Origin: Epiperipatus broadwayi
Lineage: Eukaryota > Onychophora > Udeonychophora > Euonychophora > Peripatidae
NCBI GenBank assembly: GCA_028023455.1
Contig: JAQFVV010000027.1
Span: 9,299,845 to 9,363,844 of the forward strand
Length of the DNA: 64,000 nucleotides
Direction of reading: 5' to 3'
The notes under the pieces are model-generated. The model saw only the letters and a list, made by a program, of their open reading frames with translations, was not told the origin of the DNA and searched no databases. Below are positions 1 to 11,860 of this stretch, piece by piece. A program made the position numbers and the translations under genes. Position 1 is the first letter of the stretch; each line of letters begins with the position of its first letter.

Positions 1-560
1 GCTGGTTTACCACCCTTATTTTCATGCTCTTGATTTCGCTTTTAGAGTTGGGGTCTCTCCATTTTCTGCATGCGCGTGCTAGGTGGCCCTTATTCCACAT
101 TTGAAACACGTTTGTTTTTCTACAGCAGTAGTATTTAATTTTGTCATTTTTTTGAGGTTCAAGTCTGAATGAACTTATCTCTGTTTTATCTGTTTAAAAA
201 CTTGCTCGTTAATCTTTATTTTTTGATCAAAAAACCTTCGCCTGTTCTAAAATTAGCTCATAAGCTATTCATTTCTTTATAGCGCTTTCATAGGTTAGAC
301 CTGTTTCTGTTAACAACTGTTGTCTAAGCCTGTCATCAGACATTCCTTATAGTAGCTGATCTAATAATATACTATGAAATCCCCGTAAGCACAATCTTTT
401 GCTTACCCCTTAAGTGCTGAATTATATTGTTTGATTGTTTCACTGTTTAGTAGTTTCCGATTTCTTAGCGGTAGGCATGCTATGTGGCATAATGGGCGAG
501 GAGCCAAAAAATTAGTTTAGATTTTTTGGTTAATTCCTCAAATGCTACGGGATTTTGGAT
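1..560 (-). mobile_element. Ty3/gypsy gag fragment (decayed, cut by window edge)
   Basis: Read on the minus strand, this stretch keeps pieces of a retrotransposon Gag. Around 255-345 it encodes GMSDDRLRQQLLTET followed by GLTYESAIKK, the conserved Gag segment seen in many gypsy elements. Around 66-110 lies a CCHC zinc knuckle split by a frameshift: CFKCG is in one frame and KGHLARACRK in the next. The same Gag segment (GMSDDNLRQQFLTEPE) occurs at about 41600-41640 in the gypsy element further right, so the two belong to related families. The pol part would lie left of position 1. Several stops make it non-functional. Confidence 0.65.
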
Positions 561-1180
561 ATAATTTATTGGTGATTTCGATAATTTTTTTCCCGGAGAA
601 ACATAAAAAGGCGGCTACTTTGCTTATTGTCTTCAATCTCATTTAGAATGAAGAAATTTTGAACTTGCGATAAATACATTGGCAGCGTTGTCCACGTCGA
701 ACTTTCCAATAGATTTTTGTCTGAAAACTGACATTTTATAATTAATCGTTAATTTTCACTATGGTTCTAGGTTCAACTAATTTGACACTTTGCCAGGCTG
801 CTGTGTATTGACTCGTCAATTGCAGCATATGAATATTAATTAATTCACTAACTAGTTTATAGCGAGAAATGACAATTAGTAATACAAGTTATATGGTGTA
901 TAGTGAGGATAGCAATTCATCATCCGATGGCACATCTAAATGTACATGCGTGCAGCCTGTAGATACAGTTCTCCTGAGGAGTTGAATCTAATAAGGCAGA
1001 ACCCTGTTCTAACACATGGATGCTAAACCGAAGTATAAATACACAACTATAAAGTTCTCAACTGTTCCGGGCTACGCGTATGATGATATATATATAAATA
1101 TTGAGCCGGTCCATGCCAAGCTATGTTAGTAAGACAAATATATATATATATACACAGTAAGGTATAATAACTGACTATAA
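480..1180. other. Unassigned stretch between gag fragment and LTR-like block
   Basis: No ORF, splice-supported exon or RNA gene was seen. By position it is probably decayed gag leader or 5' internal sequence of the left gypsy element, with short AT microsatellites near 1090-1150. Confidence 0.3.
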
Positions 1181-1470
1181 TTCTGAGCATATAAAGCTTC
1201 TCTGTCCTAAATCCCTCATTAATCAATATAAGATATAAATGATTACCTTCGCATTCTAAGCGTCTTCAAATCCTTGGTGGCCCTTGAGGCATATCAACTA
1301 ATAGTAAGATCAGGGCAATCTGTAAAAGAAACTAATCGGCTTGCTTAACCTTCAGGAGCCAAGATCCTAAATTATTCACAATTCCCACGCTGCTTCCTCG
1401 TAGCACTAGCTCTTGAAGATTCGCCAGAATGCACTAACGCTTCTTTTGAACTATCTCCCCTTTTATCTGT
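1180..1470 (-). mobile_element. LTR-like segment of the left gypsy element
   Basis: This part aligns by eye with the LTRs near 37160-37300 and 43190-43300. All share a block reading roughly CCCTTGAGGC, then AAGATCAGGGCAATCTG, then GAGCCAAGATCCT. It lies upstream (minus sense) of the gag fragment at 1-560, where a 5' LTR is expected. Boundaries were not resolved. Confidence 0.4.
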
Positions 1471-2127
1471 TTGGGTTTTTTTTTGTTTTCTGGAGTAATT
1501 CTAATTTTATAAATAAGGGTGGTTTTTAATTAATCAGCACAATTATAACTTAGTAATTAAATTGGTATTTTGCAAATTAAATTCTTTCGTGTAATTGCAT
1601 TTTAAGCCGGATTCCTGTTTATCAGATAACAACTAATTTTAACTTACTTTATACATTTAATTTTAATAAATATATATTTTACCAGAATAAAAAAATTTTT
1701 TAACAAAAAGTATAAAAATTGTTTAACAAAGATGGGATTAGAATTGCTATGCATATATTAAAAGAAGAAAATTTGATTACACAAACCTAACGCTAGATTC
1801 CAGCCAATGCAGAGAGGAGACTGATGACGTGAAATGCTTACAGTGACAAAGACCTATATCATTATAAGTGTCTTAAAGCAATAAAGGTTAAAAAAAATTA
1901 AAAAGAAGAAAGATTAAAGAATATACACTTATATAAATGGTATTAGAAATTACAATCTTCTATCACTTCTGTAAAGTATCTTTAAGGTCATACAATTCAT
2001 CTAGAGAGATTTTGGATTTACATTAACTAAAAGAACAAACTGGATTTAAAAGTCTGACCGTGAGCTGCCTTTTTGCAATGTTTTATATATAATAAATTGG
2101 TTTTTCTCTTCACCAATAAAAATTGTA

Positions 2128-2978
2128 ACTATACAACTATACATATGCGATTTTTTCGCATGCGTTAGTGAAGCTGTCATTATACTATAATGTTAATATG
2201 CCTGCTTAGCGCTTTCGAGATTTAGTATTCTAATCTCATACTCATAGCTGTACTGAATGAAGACTCTTGTAATTTATTGTACACATATGCAAATGAGCTT
2301 GAAGTTTTAATTAGTCCATTGTTTGGAGAGAGCAAAGCATGCCTCTCTTCTATTAATGGCATTACTGAATGAAGACTCTTGTAATTTATTGTACACATAT
2401 GCAAATGAGCTTGAATTTTTAAGTCCATTGTTTGGAGAGAGCAAAGCATGCCTCTCTTCTATTAATGGCACTGAGATCATTTGCTATGTAAAAAGCTTCT
2501 TTGACCTTTCTTTTGGCATCACTTTTCTCTGCAAATTATTTGGGCAAAACTGGGTTTGAATACACAGATATGCATACTACAGGGTTAAAAATAAAAATGA
2601 AGGAACATCAATATTCTGGGTACCACCAAGCAGCTACAGGCCATGTATTCGAACCCAGTTCTGTCCAAATAATTTGCACAGAGAAAAGTGATGCCAAAAG
2701 AAAGGTCAAAGAAGCTTTTTACATAGCAAATAATCTCAGTGCCATTAATAGAAGAAAGGCATACTTTCCTCTCTCCAAATAATGGACTAACTAATTAAAC
2801 ATTCAAGCGTATTTGCATATGTGTTCAATAAATTACAATAGTCTTCATTCAGCAAAGCTATGAGCATGAGATTAAAATACTAAATCTTGAAAGCGCTAAG
2901 CAAGCATATTAAACATTATAGTATAATTATAGCTTCACTAACGCATGCCAAAAAAACGCATATGTATAATGGTTATAT
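2128..2978. repeat. Large foldback (inverted-repeat) element, about 850 bp
   Basis: The left arm (about 2128-2562) and right arm (about 2645-2978) are reverse complements with scattered mismatches. For example, CGCATGCGTTAGTGAAGCT at about 2158 pairs with AGCTTCACTAACGCATG at about 2931, and CTGGGTTTGAATAC at 2550 pairs with GTATTCGAACCCAG near 2645. The loop is about 80 bp. The left arm is longer because a block of about 112 bp is duplicated in it. Short ORFs here are palindrome artefacts. It looks like a non-autonomous DNA-transposon (MITE/foldback) or an inverted pair of repeats; no transposase was seen. Confidence 0.8.
2251..2470. repeat. Tandem duplication inside one foldback arm (2 x ~112 bp)
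   Basis: The block starting TACTGAATGAAGACTC at 2251 is repeated from 2363 with only a few differences and ends ATTAATGGCA both times. The opposite arm holds a single copy, so the duplication arose after the palindrome formed. Confidence 0.85.
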
Positions 2979-3629
2979 ATGTAAAGCTATTTGAATTAAT
3001 ATACATTTCTCCTGAAATTAAAATTTGGGGATTTAATTGCATAGACTCAAGATACGTTATTTTTTAGAGTATTTTTCAAAATTCAGTAACAATTGCTTCC
3101 AAAAGCAGTTATCTTCCATTACAGCCATCATCTGCAAATTTGACCAATCATTGGATACCAGATAGTATATTGCTAATATAATTTCTATCTTTAGATATTT
3201 TGTCCTCATCAGTGAAGACTTTCATTCGAAACTGGAACTGAAGCATTTATGTACCTAGCAGCCATCTTTTAAATTTTTTTTTTTTAAAAAAAGCCCTGTT
3301 TAAACACAGCTAAATTACTTGATTACATAGATCTGATACCATCAGTTTCTGTTATTTAGAGACCTTGAGTTTATAAAAACTGTAGCTCACTTCTACTTTG
3401 TGGTTAGAGGGTTAATCCCATGACAAGGTCACGACTTTCTCATATGCTTCCAAGAACATATTTTTACTCTTTAGTAAAGCCTTCTTTTGTAAATTTGAGT
3501 AATCATGCATGCCTTTATTGCTCAGGAGTTCATAAGAAGATCGAGCCTCGAAATTGATCCTAGGACCTACCGATTCCAAGTCAGATGTATTATCATTCAT
3601 GTCAAGCCACGCAGGATATGCACACTAGA

Positions 3630-3720
3630 TAATGTAATGCTATAAAATCCCCATCTCTAGACCAGTTTTTAGCTTTTGCCTTTATCAATGAAGACCAGTG
3701 ATTTAAAATTAGAAATTAAT
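3630..3720 (-). repeat. Copy of dispersed repeat family A (minus)
   Basis: On the minus strand this reads like the core of the family found at 4840-4890 and 46050-46120: a GAAGGC...AAGCTAAAAACTGGTCT block followed by GGGATTTTAT. It is diverged and truncated. Confidence 0.45.
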
Positions 3721-4310
3721 GCATCTAGTAGTTACATTTTATTTCTTGATACTATTCAAGCTAATATCCTGAAATTTAAAAAAAATCCTAAGTTTAAATT
3801 TTGGGTGTCACTTGCATAGTTTAATGGCACTAAGTCAAATTTTATTTATTGTAGAAATCTCAGTTTTGGAATATAACTATTGGTCCTCTCTCTCTTCGTT
3901 AACTTGGACAGCTAAGATTAACAGAAGTATCGCTTTGCTCTCTCTTATGCTTATTTATATAGTTTCTGGAGCCATTATAAGTGAGAAGGCAGGAGGGCCT
4001 ACAGTTGTTAAACTGAGATCTCTGAAATATATAGAAATGGACCCTCTGTCACATCTGTTGAAACTATGCAAGTGAGTTAACCTGGGTTTAAAACATAAGA
4101 ATACTTTTTTAAAACTTCAGAATATTAAATTAAATAGTATGAAATAGTAAAAAGTAGTCACTAGATGTATAAGTACATTAGTTCCAGCTTTGAATCCTAA
4201 TCTTCGCTAAAGAAGACAAAAGTCAGAAATCAGTCTGGAGATTAGAGATTTTGTACTATTCTTGGAATCTTAAATTGTGATTATAAAGGGTGCAAGATAG
4301 GGTAATTATT

Positions 4311-4818
4311 AGTGAGGAGCCTTGGATCTAAGAGCACTGCACCTAGATCTTACGATCTAATGCAAGCCTACAGCAGCCACCTTTTATCTCAACTACAAAA
4401 CTATGAGAATAAAATTGATAAGATAGGGATTTTATGCAAAAGCCTTCTGGCATCCATTGATTACTCTAGCTTGCACTGAGTGGTACTGCTGTATGGATAG
4501 TTTTGACCGTTTTAATAACAGTTATGAACAAGCATAAAAAATGGTGACCATGCGATGTTTAGTAGTTTAATATCAATCCTGCCTAATAGAATAGTGATGG
4601 CTATGGTTATTAAAGAACCAAAGACACAAATGTATAGGTACTGAACTGAGTTCAGACCTATATGACTATATAAGCTAATGAGCTTGGATTGAAAATATTG
4701 TGTTTTTAATTTTATTCTCATTGTTTTGTAGTTAAGTAGAGATAAAAGGTGGCTGCTGGAGGGTTGCATTAGATCCTAAGATCTAGGTGCAGTCATCTCA
4801 GATCCAAGGCTCCTCACT
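4311..4818. repeat. Inverted repeat with ~105-bp arms
   Basis: The left arm 4311-4416 (starting GTGAGGAGCCTTGGATCT) is the reverse complement of 4709-4818 (ending AGATCCAAGGCTCCTCAC). Between them lies about 290 bp of family A sequence. The arms form the ends of a repeat unit that also occurs singly elsewhere. Confidence 0.75.
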
Positions 4819-5010
4819 GACAAAGGCCACAAGCCAGAAACTAGTCTGGAGATATTGGATGAGTAGGCACTATATAGGGATTTTATGCTTAAGCCTTCTA
4901 GCATCCATTGACTATTCTGGCTTGCACTGAGTGGTACTACTGTATGGAGAGTTTTGCATGTTTTAATAACAGTTATAAGAAATGGTGATCGTGTGATATT
5001 TTGTACTAGA
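4417..5010 (+). repeat. Satellite-like repeat family A, about 450-bp period
   Basis: The block CATCCATTGATTACTCTAGC at 4451 recurs at 4902 together with its flanks: AGGGATTTTATGC before it, and TTGCACTGAGTGGTACT then TTTTAATAACAGTTAT after it. The spacing is about 450 bp. A second array with about 436-bp spacing lies at 20160-20690, and single or partial copies lie at 6600, 12750, 35640-36060, 46016 and 50680. Confidence 0.7.
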
Positions 5011-5559
5011 TAAAAAAATTAAGAAATGTAGTATTGAGTCTATTTATGGGTCTGGGACTTGAGCCTTTGATAGAAGAGCAATACAGAGGCTGAAGGCCAC
5101 ACAACAGTAAATAAATAGTTATTGCTGTCACAATTGAAAGACTTCTAAGGTGAGATAGAACTGGGCTGTATATGAGAAGATGACAATATGTCGATAAATG
5201 AAATTCTAAACTGGAAGTTGCAAGAAATCAGTTATGAGATATCTGTGAGATGAGAAAGCTTTTTTGAACAATGTGGAGAAACTGTGGTTCATTGAACATG
5301 GATTTAAATTTTATTCTTTAGTGATTGATAATATTTGAAAATAATGATAATGAACCATATATACTCTGAAGGGTGACCAATTTATCACTTTGGAGGTGTT
5401 ACAAACATCTCATACTTATAAGCTGATATGTGATTGGGAGTTTCAGTTATTTATTTTTTATGTATATAGTAATAATGCCCTGCACAGTTTAATACATTAT
5501 TACAATGACTGATTAAATATAAAAGTATGTACTGAAATTCAATCTTATCACTTTTAGTA

Positions 5560-5990
5560 TTCAATCATCATTGACATCCTAAGCAATTAATCATTTGATA
5601 ATTTGTCATGTATAGGTTAGCACTGTAGTTGTAGAATTGGATGATTAGAGCTAAAAATCCTGCAGCAAAGCTCAACTTGTCCCTTCAGTGCTCTTCTGTC
5701 ACGACCTTCTGAGCAAGTGATCTTTTGATAATTTGCTCTATATGGTTTAGTACCATAATAGGTTGAGTGACAGAATTAAGGTCTTTGCATTGAAGTTTAA
5801 CCTGCCACTTCCAATGCTTAACCATTATATGACCTGAGCACCTAACCATTTGATAATTTGCTCTTCTCAGTTTTGCACAATAGTAGAGTGAATGAGTTAA
5901 GAGCTAATGATCTAGGATCAAAACTTAGCCCTGTCTCATCCAGTGCTTGAATATGTCAAATACCTCTGGAGCAAAGGACCATACAACTTT
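5560..5990 (+). repeat. Diverged tandem array, ~130-bp unit, about 3.5 copies
   Basis: The motif TTTGATAATTTG recurs near 5592, 5722 and 5849. Each time it follows a GAGCAA/GAGCACC-type block and precedes a GTTT..CAC/ACC..ATAG block. Sequence ending each unit (for example GGATCAAAACTTAGCCC near 5913) resembles a degenerate tRNA B box, so the unit may be SINE-derived. No coding potential was seen. Confidence 0.55.
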
Positions 5991-6599
5991 TTTTATCTTA
6001 TATTTTTTTTTCACAGTGCTCTCCAGAAGTATGTGAAATTCAAGAGTCATATTGCTTTAAGCATTTTAGGTCTTTGGTAATAAGCTTGATCTTTAGAAAG
6101 AGATCCTTTTTTCAAGAATCTTAGAAGTCTGACAGTTTTAATAGAAAGCTATGGTACGACAGTGACACTATTCACATGCATTATTATGTCTGATGTAATT
6201 GCAATGATTCTAACTTTATTCTGCTTCTGGGGTCCGAAAAAAAATTTTAAGGACAATTAGGGAATGACTTTGGTGAATAGTTTTTATATTTTATCATTTG
6301 GTGTTTTGTTTTTTTTTAACACTTACTTTCTTGCTGTTTTATATATGTAGTAATTTTGTATATATTTTTGCAAAGATGTTTTTATTCAGGCATTGTTGAT
6401 CTCTAAAATTGGTTTCTGTCATACTTTCTGCTCTTTTTTATTTTTTTAAATGCATGTTCATGTTCTTCTTTAGCAAGGTTGCATAATTTAAGTACATACA
6501 TATGTATCCTGGTGCTATTTGGCGTATGGTTAATTAATGGTACAATTCAATGTAATTATAATTAATAAGACGTCAAAATTATTCCTTATCCAACACTAT

Positions 6600-6700
6600 T
6601 CTCACTGATGAAAGTCATAGGCTAGAAACTAATCTGGGAATATTAGATAAGACAGCACTAGGTAGCGATTTAATAAGCACTAACATCTGACTTTATTAAT
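6600..6700 (+). repeat. Partial copy of repeat family A
   Basis: It contains CTCACTGATGAAAGTCATAG, then GCTAGAAACTAATCTGGGA and ATTAGATAAG, the same order as the family A copies at 4815 and 46055. Confidence 0.55.
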
Positions 6701-9200
6701 TAGTAAAGTTTACCTTAGGTAGCAAAAATGTAATGAGAGAAAACGAATGTTATTATAATTTCACGAAATGAAATTATCTTGCATTAATGTCTTATAAACT
6801 ACTGGAAACATAATATTTTATTATTATATATCATCTATATGGCAAAAAAACTAACTACAATATTTTTTTATAAATGTGTGCAGATCGATTTTATGTTTAA
6901 AAACAAGATAAATATTCTTATGATTAGTAGATCCTCTTTAAAATAAAATATATAAATAGAATATAATTATTGTTTTTGCATAGAAATGAATATTTAAATA
7001 TAAGAAAAGCAAACTATTTACAATCTATGCTACAGATTTTAGTATTGTACTTTTCATAATGTTCTTTTTATTTTGTTATGACAGTTTCGACTGTCTAACA
7101 ATCTCTGATATTTTATAATTACACCTCCTTTCAAATTAGAATCTAATAATATGAAAGGGGGTTGTTACCACTTTTTCCATTAAATTTGGAGCCTATATAC
7201 AATTAATTTAGTCAAAGAAATTATATCATTATTATGAAATACTCTTATCTTTGAACTTGTTTACTATATCAGAAGCACATTAGAATCTGGTGCTGCATTT
7301 AAACATGGATTTTCCGATCAAACAACTATAAAGGATTTATAATGAGCAAGATAAATATGGTATATATTTCACACAAATAAAATAATGTAATAAATGTGTA
7401 AAGCAAACAAATAAAAAAGCACGATAAATAACCAAATAATTGGCTATTTGAGTTTATTTCGCTAAGTACTTTCGGAGGAATAACTTCATTATCAAAGCCA
7501 TTTTTAAGTTAATTACCATTCATCGAAAATGTTTTTCCATAGCCAGCTGATAAAACACCGATTTTTGAGTTTTAATTATTAAACCAAAACATTAAGAATA
7601 TGTCATAGAACATTTTTTGAATTGTCAAGAATACCAGAATTATCATTGTGATTGTAATCTAAAAGTCAAAAGTTTTTTGCTTCTGTTTGACTATTCAATC
7701 TAGAATCTACAGCCACAGAATTATGGCATTAAAAATGGGTTTTTTGTGACATTCCAAACAAATTTTTTTCCAGATTGAAATTTTAAATCAGTTGGATGAT
7801 ATGTTAGATATTACTTTGAATCTTATCAACAGATTCAAGCAATCCACAATAGTTAATCTGCAATTAACAGGCATTGATCTATGTAGATGTGGTCGACACA
7901 AACCATGCACCATATAATTAATGTCTATCAGATCTATATAGTTATAATGGCAGAACTTAAGGACTTGATAAAGACCCTGGTGAATATGTCTTCTGGTTGG
8001 AATATCTGTAGGATCCTTTATGATATTTTGTTAATAAGCTTTCAAAAAAATCCATATTCTAAACAAGTAAATTCAAATTAAATTCCCTGTATTACAGTTT
8101 GATGTTCGCTTCATTTATCTAATATTAAAGATTCCAAAGACTAGTGTTATAAAATTGGATGATAAAATTGAAGCTAGCTTACATCTTCATTTAACATCAT
8201 TTTTTTTAATTTCAAATATTTTGGATTATCCCCTGCCAGTGATAACACTTCTAACATCATAGAAACTTTTATTAATAAGTGGCAATGGATAATGAGCTAT
8301 TTTCAAGCAATACACTATCCTGAATTAACTAAGTCATATGTTTTGACCAAATCAATAATATATATAAATTACACCCTTTGCTTATGACACTTTTCTTGCA
8401 TTGATCTAAAAATAAGCTAAATTTGTCAATCATTCATCTAACGACTGGAAGCAGACCTAGTCTGTAAAATTTTTGAAAGCACTTTTCTTGTAGTAGATAA
8501 TGATATTCAATTATAATTAATGCAATGTTTTGGATTCTTTTTATTAATTAGAACAGTAGAAGTATCTTTAAGATCAGGCGGCATAATATGAATCCATGTA
8601 TTTCATAAAAAATTCTAATTTCGAAGCTACCCTATCACCATCATAATTTGAAATTTTCTATGTGTCTTTTTAGTATTTGCAACCTTTTCATTAACTTCAG
8701 TGCACTGGTTACCTGCCCAAGTCTAAATAAGATGAAAAGATGGACTTTGATGTATCATTAAATACCATCTGAATTCTTTTTTTATTAGTCAGAAGAAGTC
8801 ATATTACTTCCTCTATCTGTTCAAAATAACATTATATAAAAGATTGTCATTCACTGATTTAAATAGATAATAATATTTCTTTCAAACATTTTGCTCCAAC
8901 TAGTCAGAAAAAAGAATTAAAATCATCATAATCAAGAAATAGCATATTTTTAATTATCCAATCATTATCAGTTATTCAACTTCAGATCTTGCTTATGAAG
9001 CTTTGTACTTATTTTACTACACTGTTGTTATTTTTATTACTATCTTTGGCAAAAAAATATAATTGGGATTCTTCCTTTTAGCAAACCTTAAAATAGACTA
9101 AATGCCCTTCTTACCCCCTAATTATCACTTTTATGACAATCTAGAACAATCCAAATTAGTAATTTTAATGGATAAATAACTGAACGATTTATTGCTCAAG
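6700..9200. other. AT-rich stretch with no supportable gene
   Basis: Only short ORFs with repeats or biased composition were seen. A minus-strand peptide near 7540 contains GYGKT, but there is no surrounding helicase or ATPase context. Parts of 7880-8100 and 8400-8800 could be decayed LINE sequence, but no catalytic motif could be placed. Confidence 0.3.
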
Positions 9201-9391
9201 GGTTGATAGGAGATTTGAGCCGTAAAAGCAATTACGACTACAAAGATGAATTAAAGAAGGGTAATATTGAATGTTTTCATTGGGAGGATATAGCTGAGAA
9301 TGGAATCTGGTGGAGAACTACAATTAGACAAAATGGCGAAGACTTTTGGAAAGACAGTTTGTTGCTGAAGTTAAAATATAAAACAGTCTAA
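9200..9391 (+). mobile_element. LINE C-terminal tail fragment
   Basis: The open frame encodes YKDELKKGNIECFHWEDIAE, then NGIWWRTTIRQNGEDF. This matches the pattern of the extreme C terminus of a common invertebrate non-LTR retrotransposon polyprotein: a KD.LK segment, W-E-x-A, then WR...G...F. A related LINE with its reverse transcriptase part is at 45127-46000. No RT motif was seen upstream, so this is probably a 5'-truncated copy. Confidence 0.45.
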
Positions 9392-10930
9392 TAAATGTGG
9401 ATAAATTTATAGTTCATGGATTGCTTTATATAGTCATTGCTAGTGTATTAGGGTTTTGTTTTCTGCCATTGGAAGGACTATATTCTTTTGCAAATATTTG
9501 GTGCTGATGATTTTATCTATAATCTTAATATATATTACTAAAGTTTTTAAGTATAAGTAATATGAAGCTTGTAGTCTTTGTTAACTCGAATGCCCAGTTA
9601 TTGACATTTTTTATCAATATGTTAATAAATTCTTCTTTACCCCCTTGAGTTTGAGGAATAGAGTTACTTATTGTGCGTATGAAAAATAAACGATAGCAAT
9701 ATGATTGTTTAATTGTAAAGATACCTTTGGAATTTATTTTAAAAATGTTTTTTAGCATTTAGTTACTGCATTTGTGTAAACTATGAAAAGAATTTAATGT
9801 ATTGTATGAGAAGAATTTATAACTTAATTTTTGCGAATCTCATCCATTTATAATAAATACAGTTTAGATAGTGATGGATTTTCTCTGGATCCAATTTAGA
9901 ATCAATGACATAAATATTGAAGAAGTCTGCGGGCACTGGCTCATTGTGACCACGGTGTTTTTATGGACAGCTTGAGGACCAAGTATTCCTTTGTGCTGTT
10001 CCTTTATTTAATGACCATTTGTATAATTTTGCTATTCACTGGCTTGAAAACTTGATTTTGAATCCGTGTAACTTAATTATATGTAAGCTACTGTTCACTC
10101 TAAATCTTTTTGGCAACAGATTTTGTTCAGTTTTGTTATTCTCATTCTATTGGATTTCTTTTTTCCAATCAATTATTATTTCTTTACATGCTTTTTTATT
10201 AAAAGTAGTGAATTTTAGTCTGAGATTTTGATATAATTTTAACTCGTTCATCTTATAAACTACTTTCTGCAATAAATATAAAGTATCTTTTTCAGTTTCA
10301 TGCTAACTTTTTTATCACCATTTTGTCTGCTAACACATTTTTTTATTAGTAAGTTTATATTAGAAAAGAAATTAAATTTGAAAAAAAAAAACCTTTTCAA
10401 GCAGATACATCTTTAGATACTGCTTTTAGTTATCATTTCCCTGCGGAAAAAAAAGGAATAAAATGTAAGAACTATATAAGGCATTGATGAAAGGTAGAAG
10501 ACCCTCGTAGAATAGTTGCTTGCATTTTCAGTGATCATTATGTACTTTTGGCGTCATGTTTCTTCTTCCTCCCTTGCTTATTTTTTTCAATCACCAATAA
10601 GCATACTGTGCTCAGAATGGTCATCAGTTGCTATTAGAACCGATTTTATTTATTATAGAGCCATCTAGTGTGAGTTTTAGTGATTAATAGATAATTGATG
10701 TTAGTGCTGTTATATCAATATCCAGAGCTATTCTATCGAATTATTACTTTAGCTTATCATAGATATTTCTAGAGCAATACAATAACAACATATGCAATCA
10801 GAAATAATCATGATATTTTTTAGCAGTACTCATTCTTACTATCTATAACAATTGGATGTTTAGTACAAAATTATGAGAAAAATATGCTTAACTTATTGCC
10901 ATACCTGCTTTAAATTATCATTGAAAACTT
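9391..10930. other. AT-rich stretch with no supportable gene
   Basis: No ORF with recognisable domains was seen. The ORFs near 9525-9758 and 10019-10231 are low-complexity, Phe/Leu/Ile-rich reading frames typical of AT-rich non-coding DNA. The PGAP3 promoter or a 5' UTR exon may lie here or nearby, but nothing in the sequence pins it down. Confidence 0.3.
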
Positions 10931-10939
10931 ACTCTGTGA

Positions 10940-11035
10940 GACTTAATAGTGAATTCTGAAGTTCAAGGTCGGTGGACTGTGCTGTGTTCTGACACTCAAA
11001 ACTTCCTATGAAGTGCCGAGCAATAAGTCAAAACA
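10940..11035 (+). repeat. SINE-like fragment
   Basis: It contains GAAGTTCAAGGTCGG, then a body motif ACACTCAAAACTTCCTATGAA. Similar body motifs occur near 50108 and 62010, each just downstream of tRNA-like sequence. It is probably a degenerate copy of the same tRNA-derived SINE family. Confidence 0.4.
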
Positions 11036-11860
11036 ATTATTTTATTGGAAACTTAAGGAGATAATAGTCGCTTGCTTAGAAACTATCCACATTGAAAACA
11101 GTTTGAAGAGTATAATGAAATATAGTGTTAATAAAAAAAAATCTTTGCAAGAGCAGAAAAAGAATAGAATAGATAGTAATAACTAGACTCTACAGGCAAA
11201 TATATATCTTTTTTTTTTATTATTCTTTGTATGAAAAGTACTGCTTAGATGTATACCTCAAAAGAGCAAAAGTTAACCCTTGCCATTGGATATCATTATT
11301 TTGTAAAATTTAAATCGGGACACCCCCAAAATGCTGAAGTATTTGGAAAATATGGTAAAGCAGTATGTTTAGATTAAAGAAAGATATTTTTCATGGACAT
11401 TTTTTCACTAATAATAAATAAGATTTAAAACACCATAATGCTGAAATGTTTTGAAGTAATGCCTAATCTTAAATATCCAATACAAAATTTAATCTTTTAA
11501 GTTTCTGATTATGTCCCTTATATCTAGTTTTATACATCGAATATTTGTCATAGATAACAAATAAAACATTATGAAGTAACCTGAACTCAAATCCAGGGTG
11601 GCTGTGAAAAAGGTAATTTCCGTTTTTACAAATGTATAGATTAAAAAATCATAGACCTTAACATTTGATTATGGTAATTATTTTAATTAAAATAAAGATT
11701 AATAATGTGTTCAGTTTTAATTGTAAATATTTTATAGTTTTAGTGTAATTATGTTGCAAGTGTTATGTAGTTATGCATGAAATTTTTAACATTCTTGAAT
11801 ATACTAATATTAACTGTTTGTTTAATAACTTTTTTTTTTTTTTTAGATGTGGCTGTCACC

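Noticed and set aside
2323-2782. Overlapping ORFs of 78 and 93 codons
   Set aside because: They lie in the arms of a large inverted repeat and mirror each other on the other strand. There is no protein-like composition.
7440-7560. P-loop-like GYGKT peptide on the minus strand
   Set aside because: It is a single short motif with stops nearby and no helicase or ATPase motifs in order.
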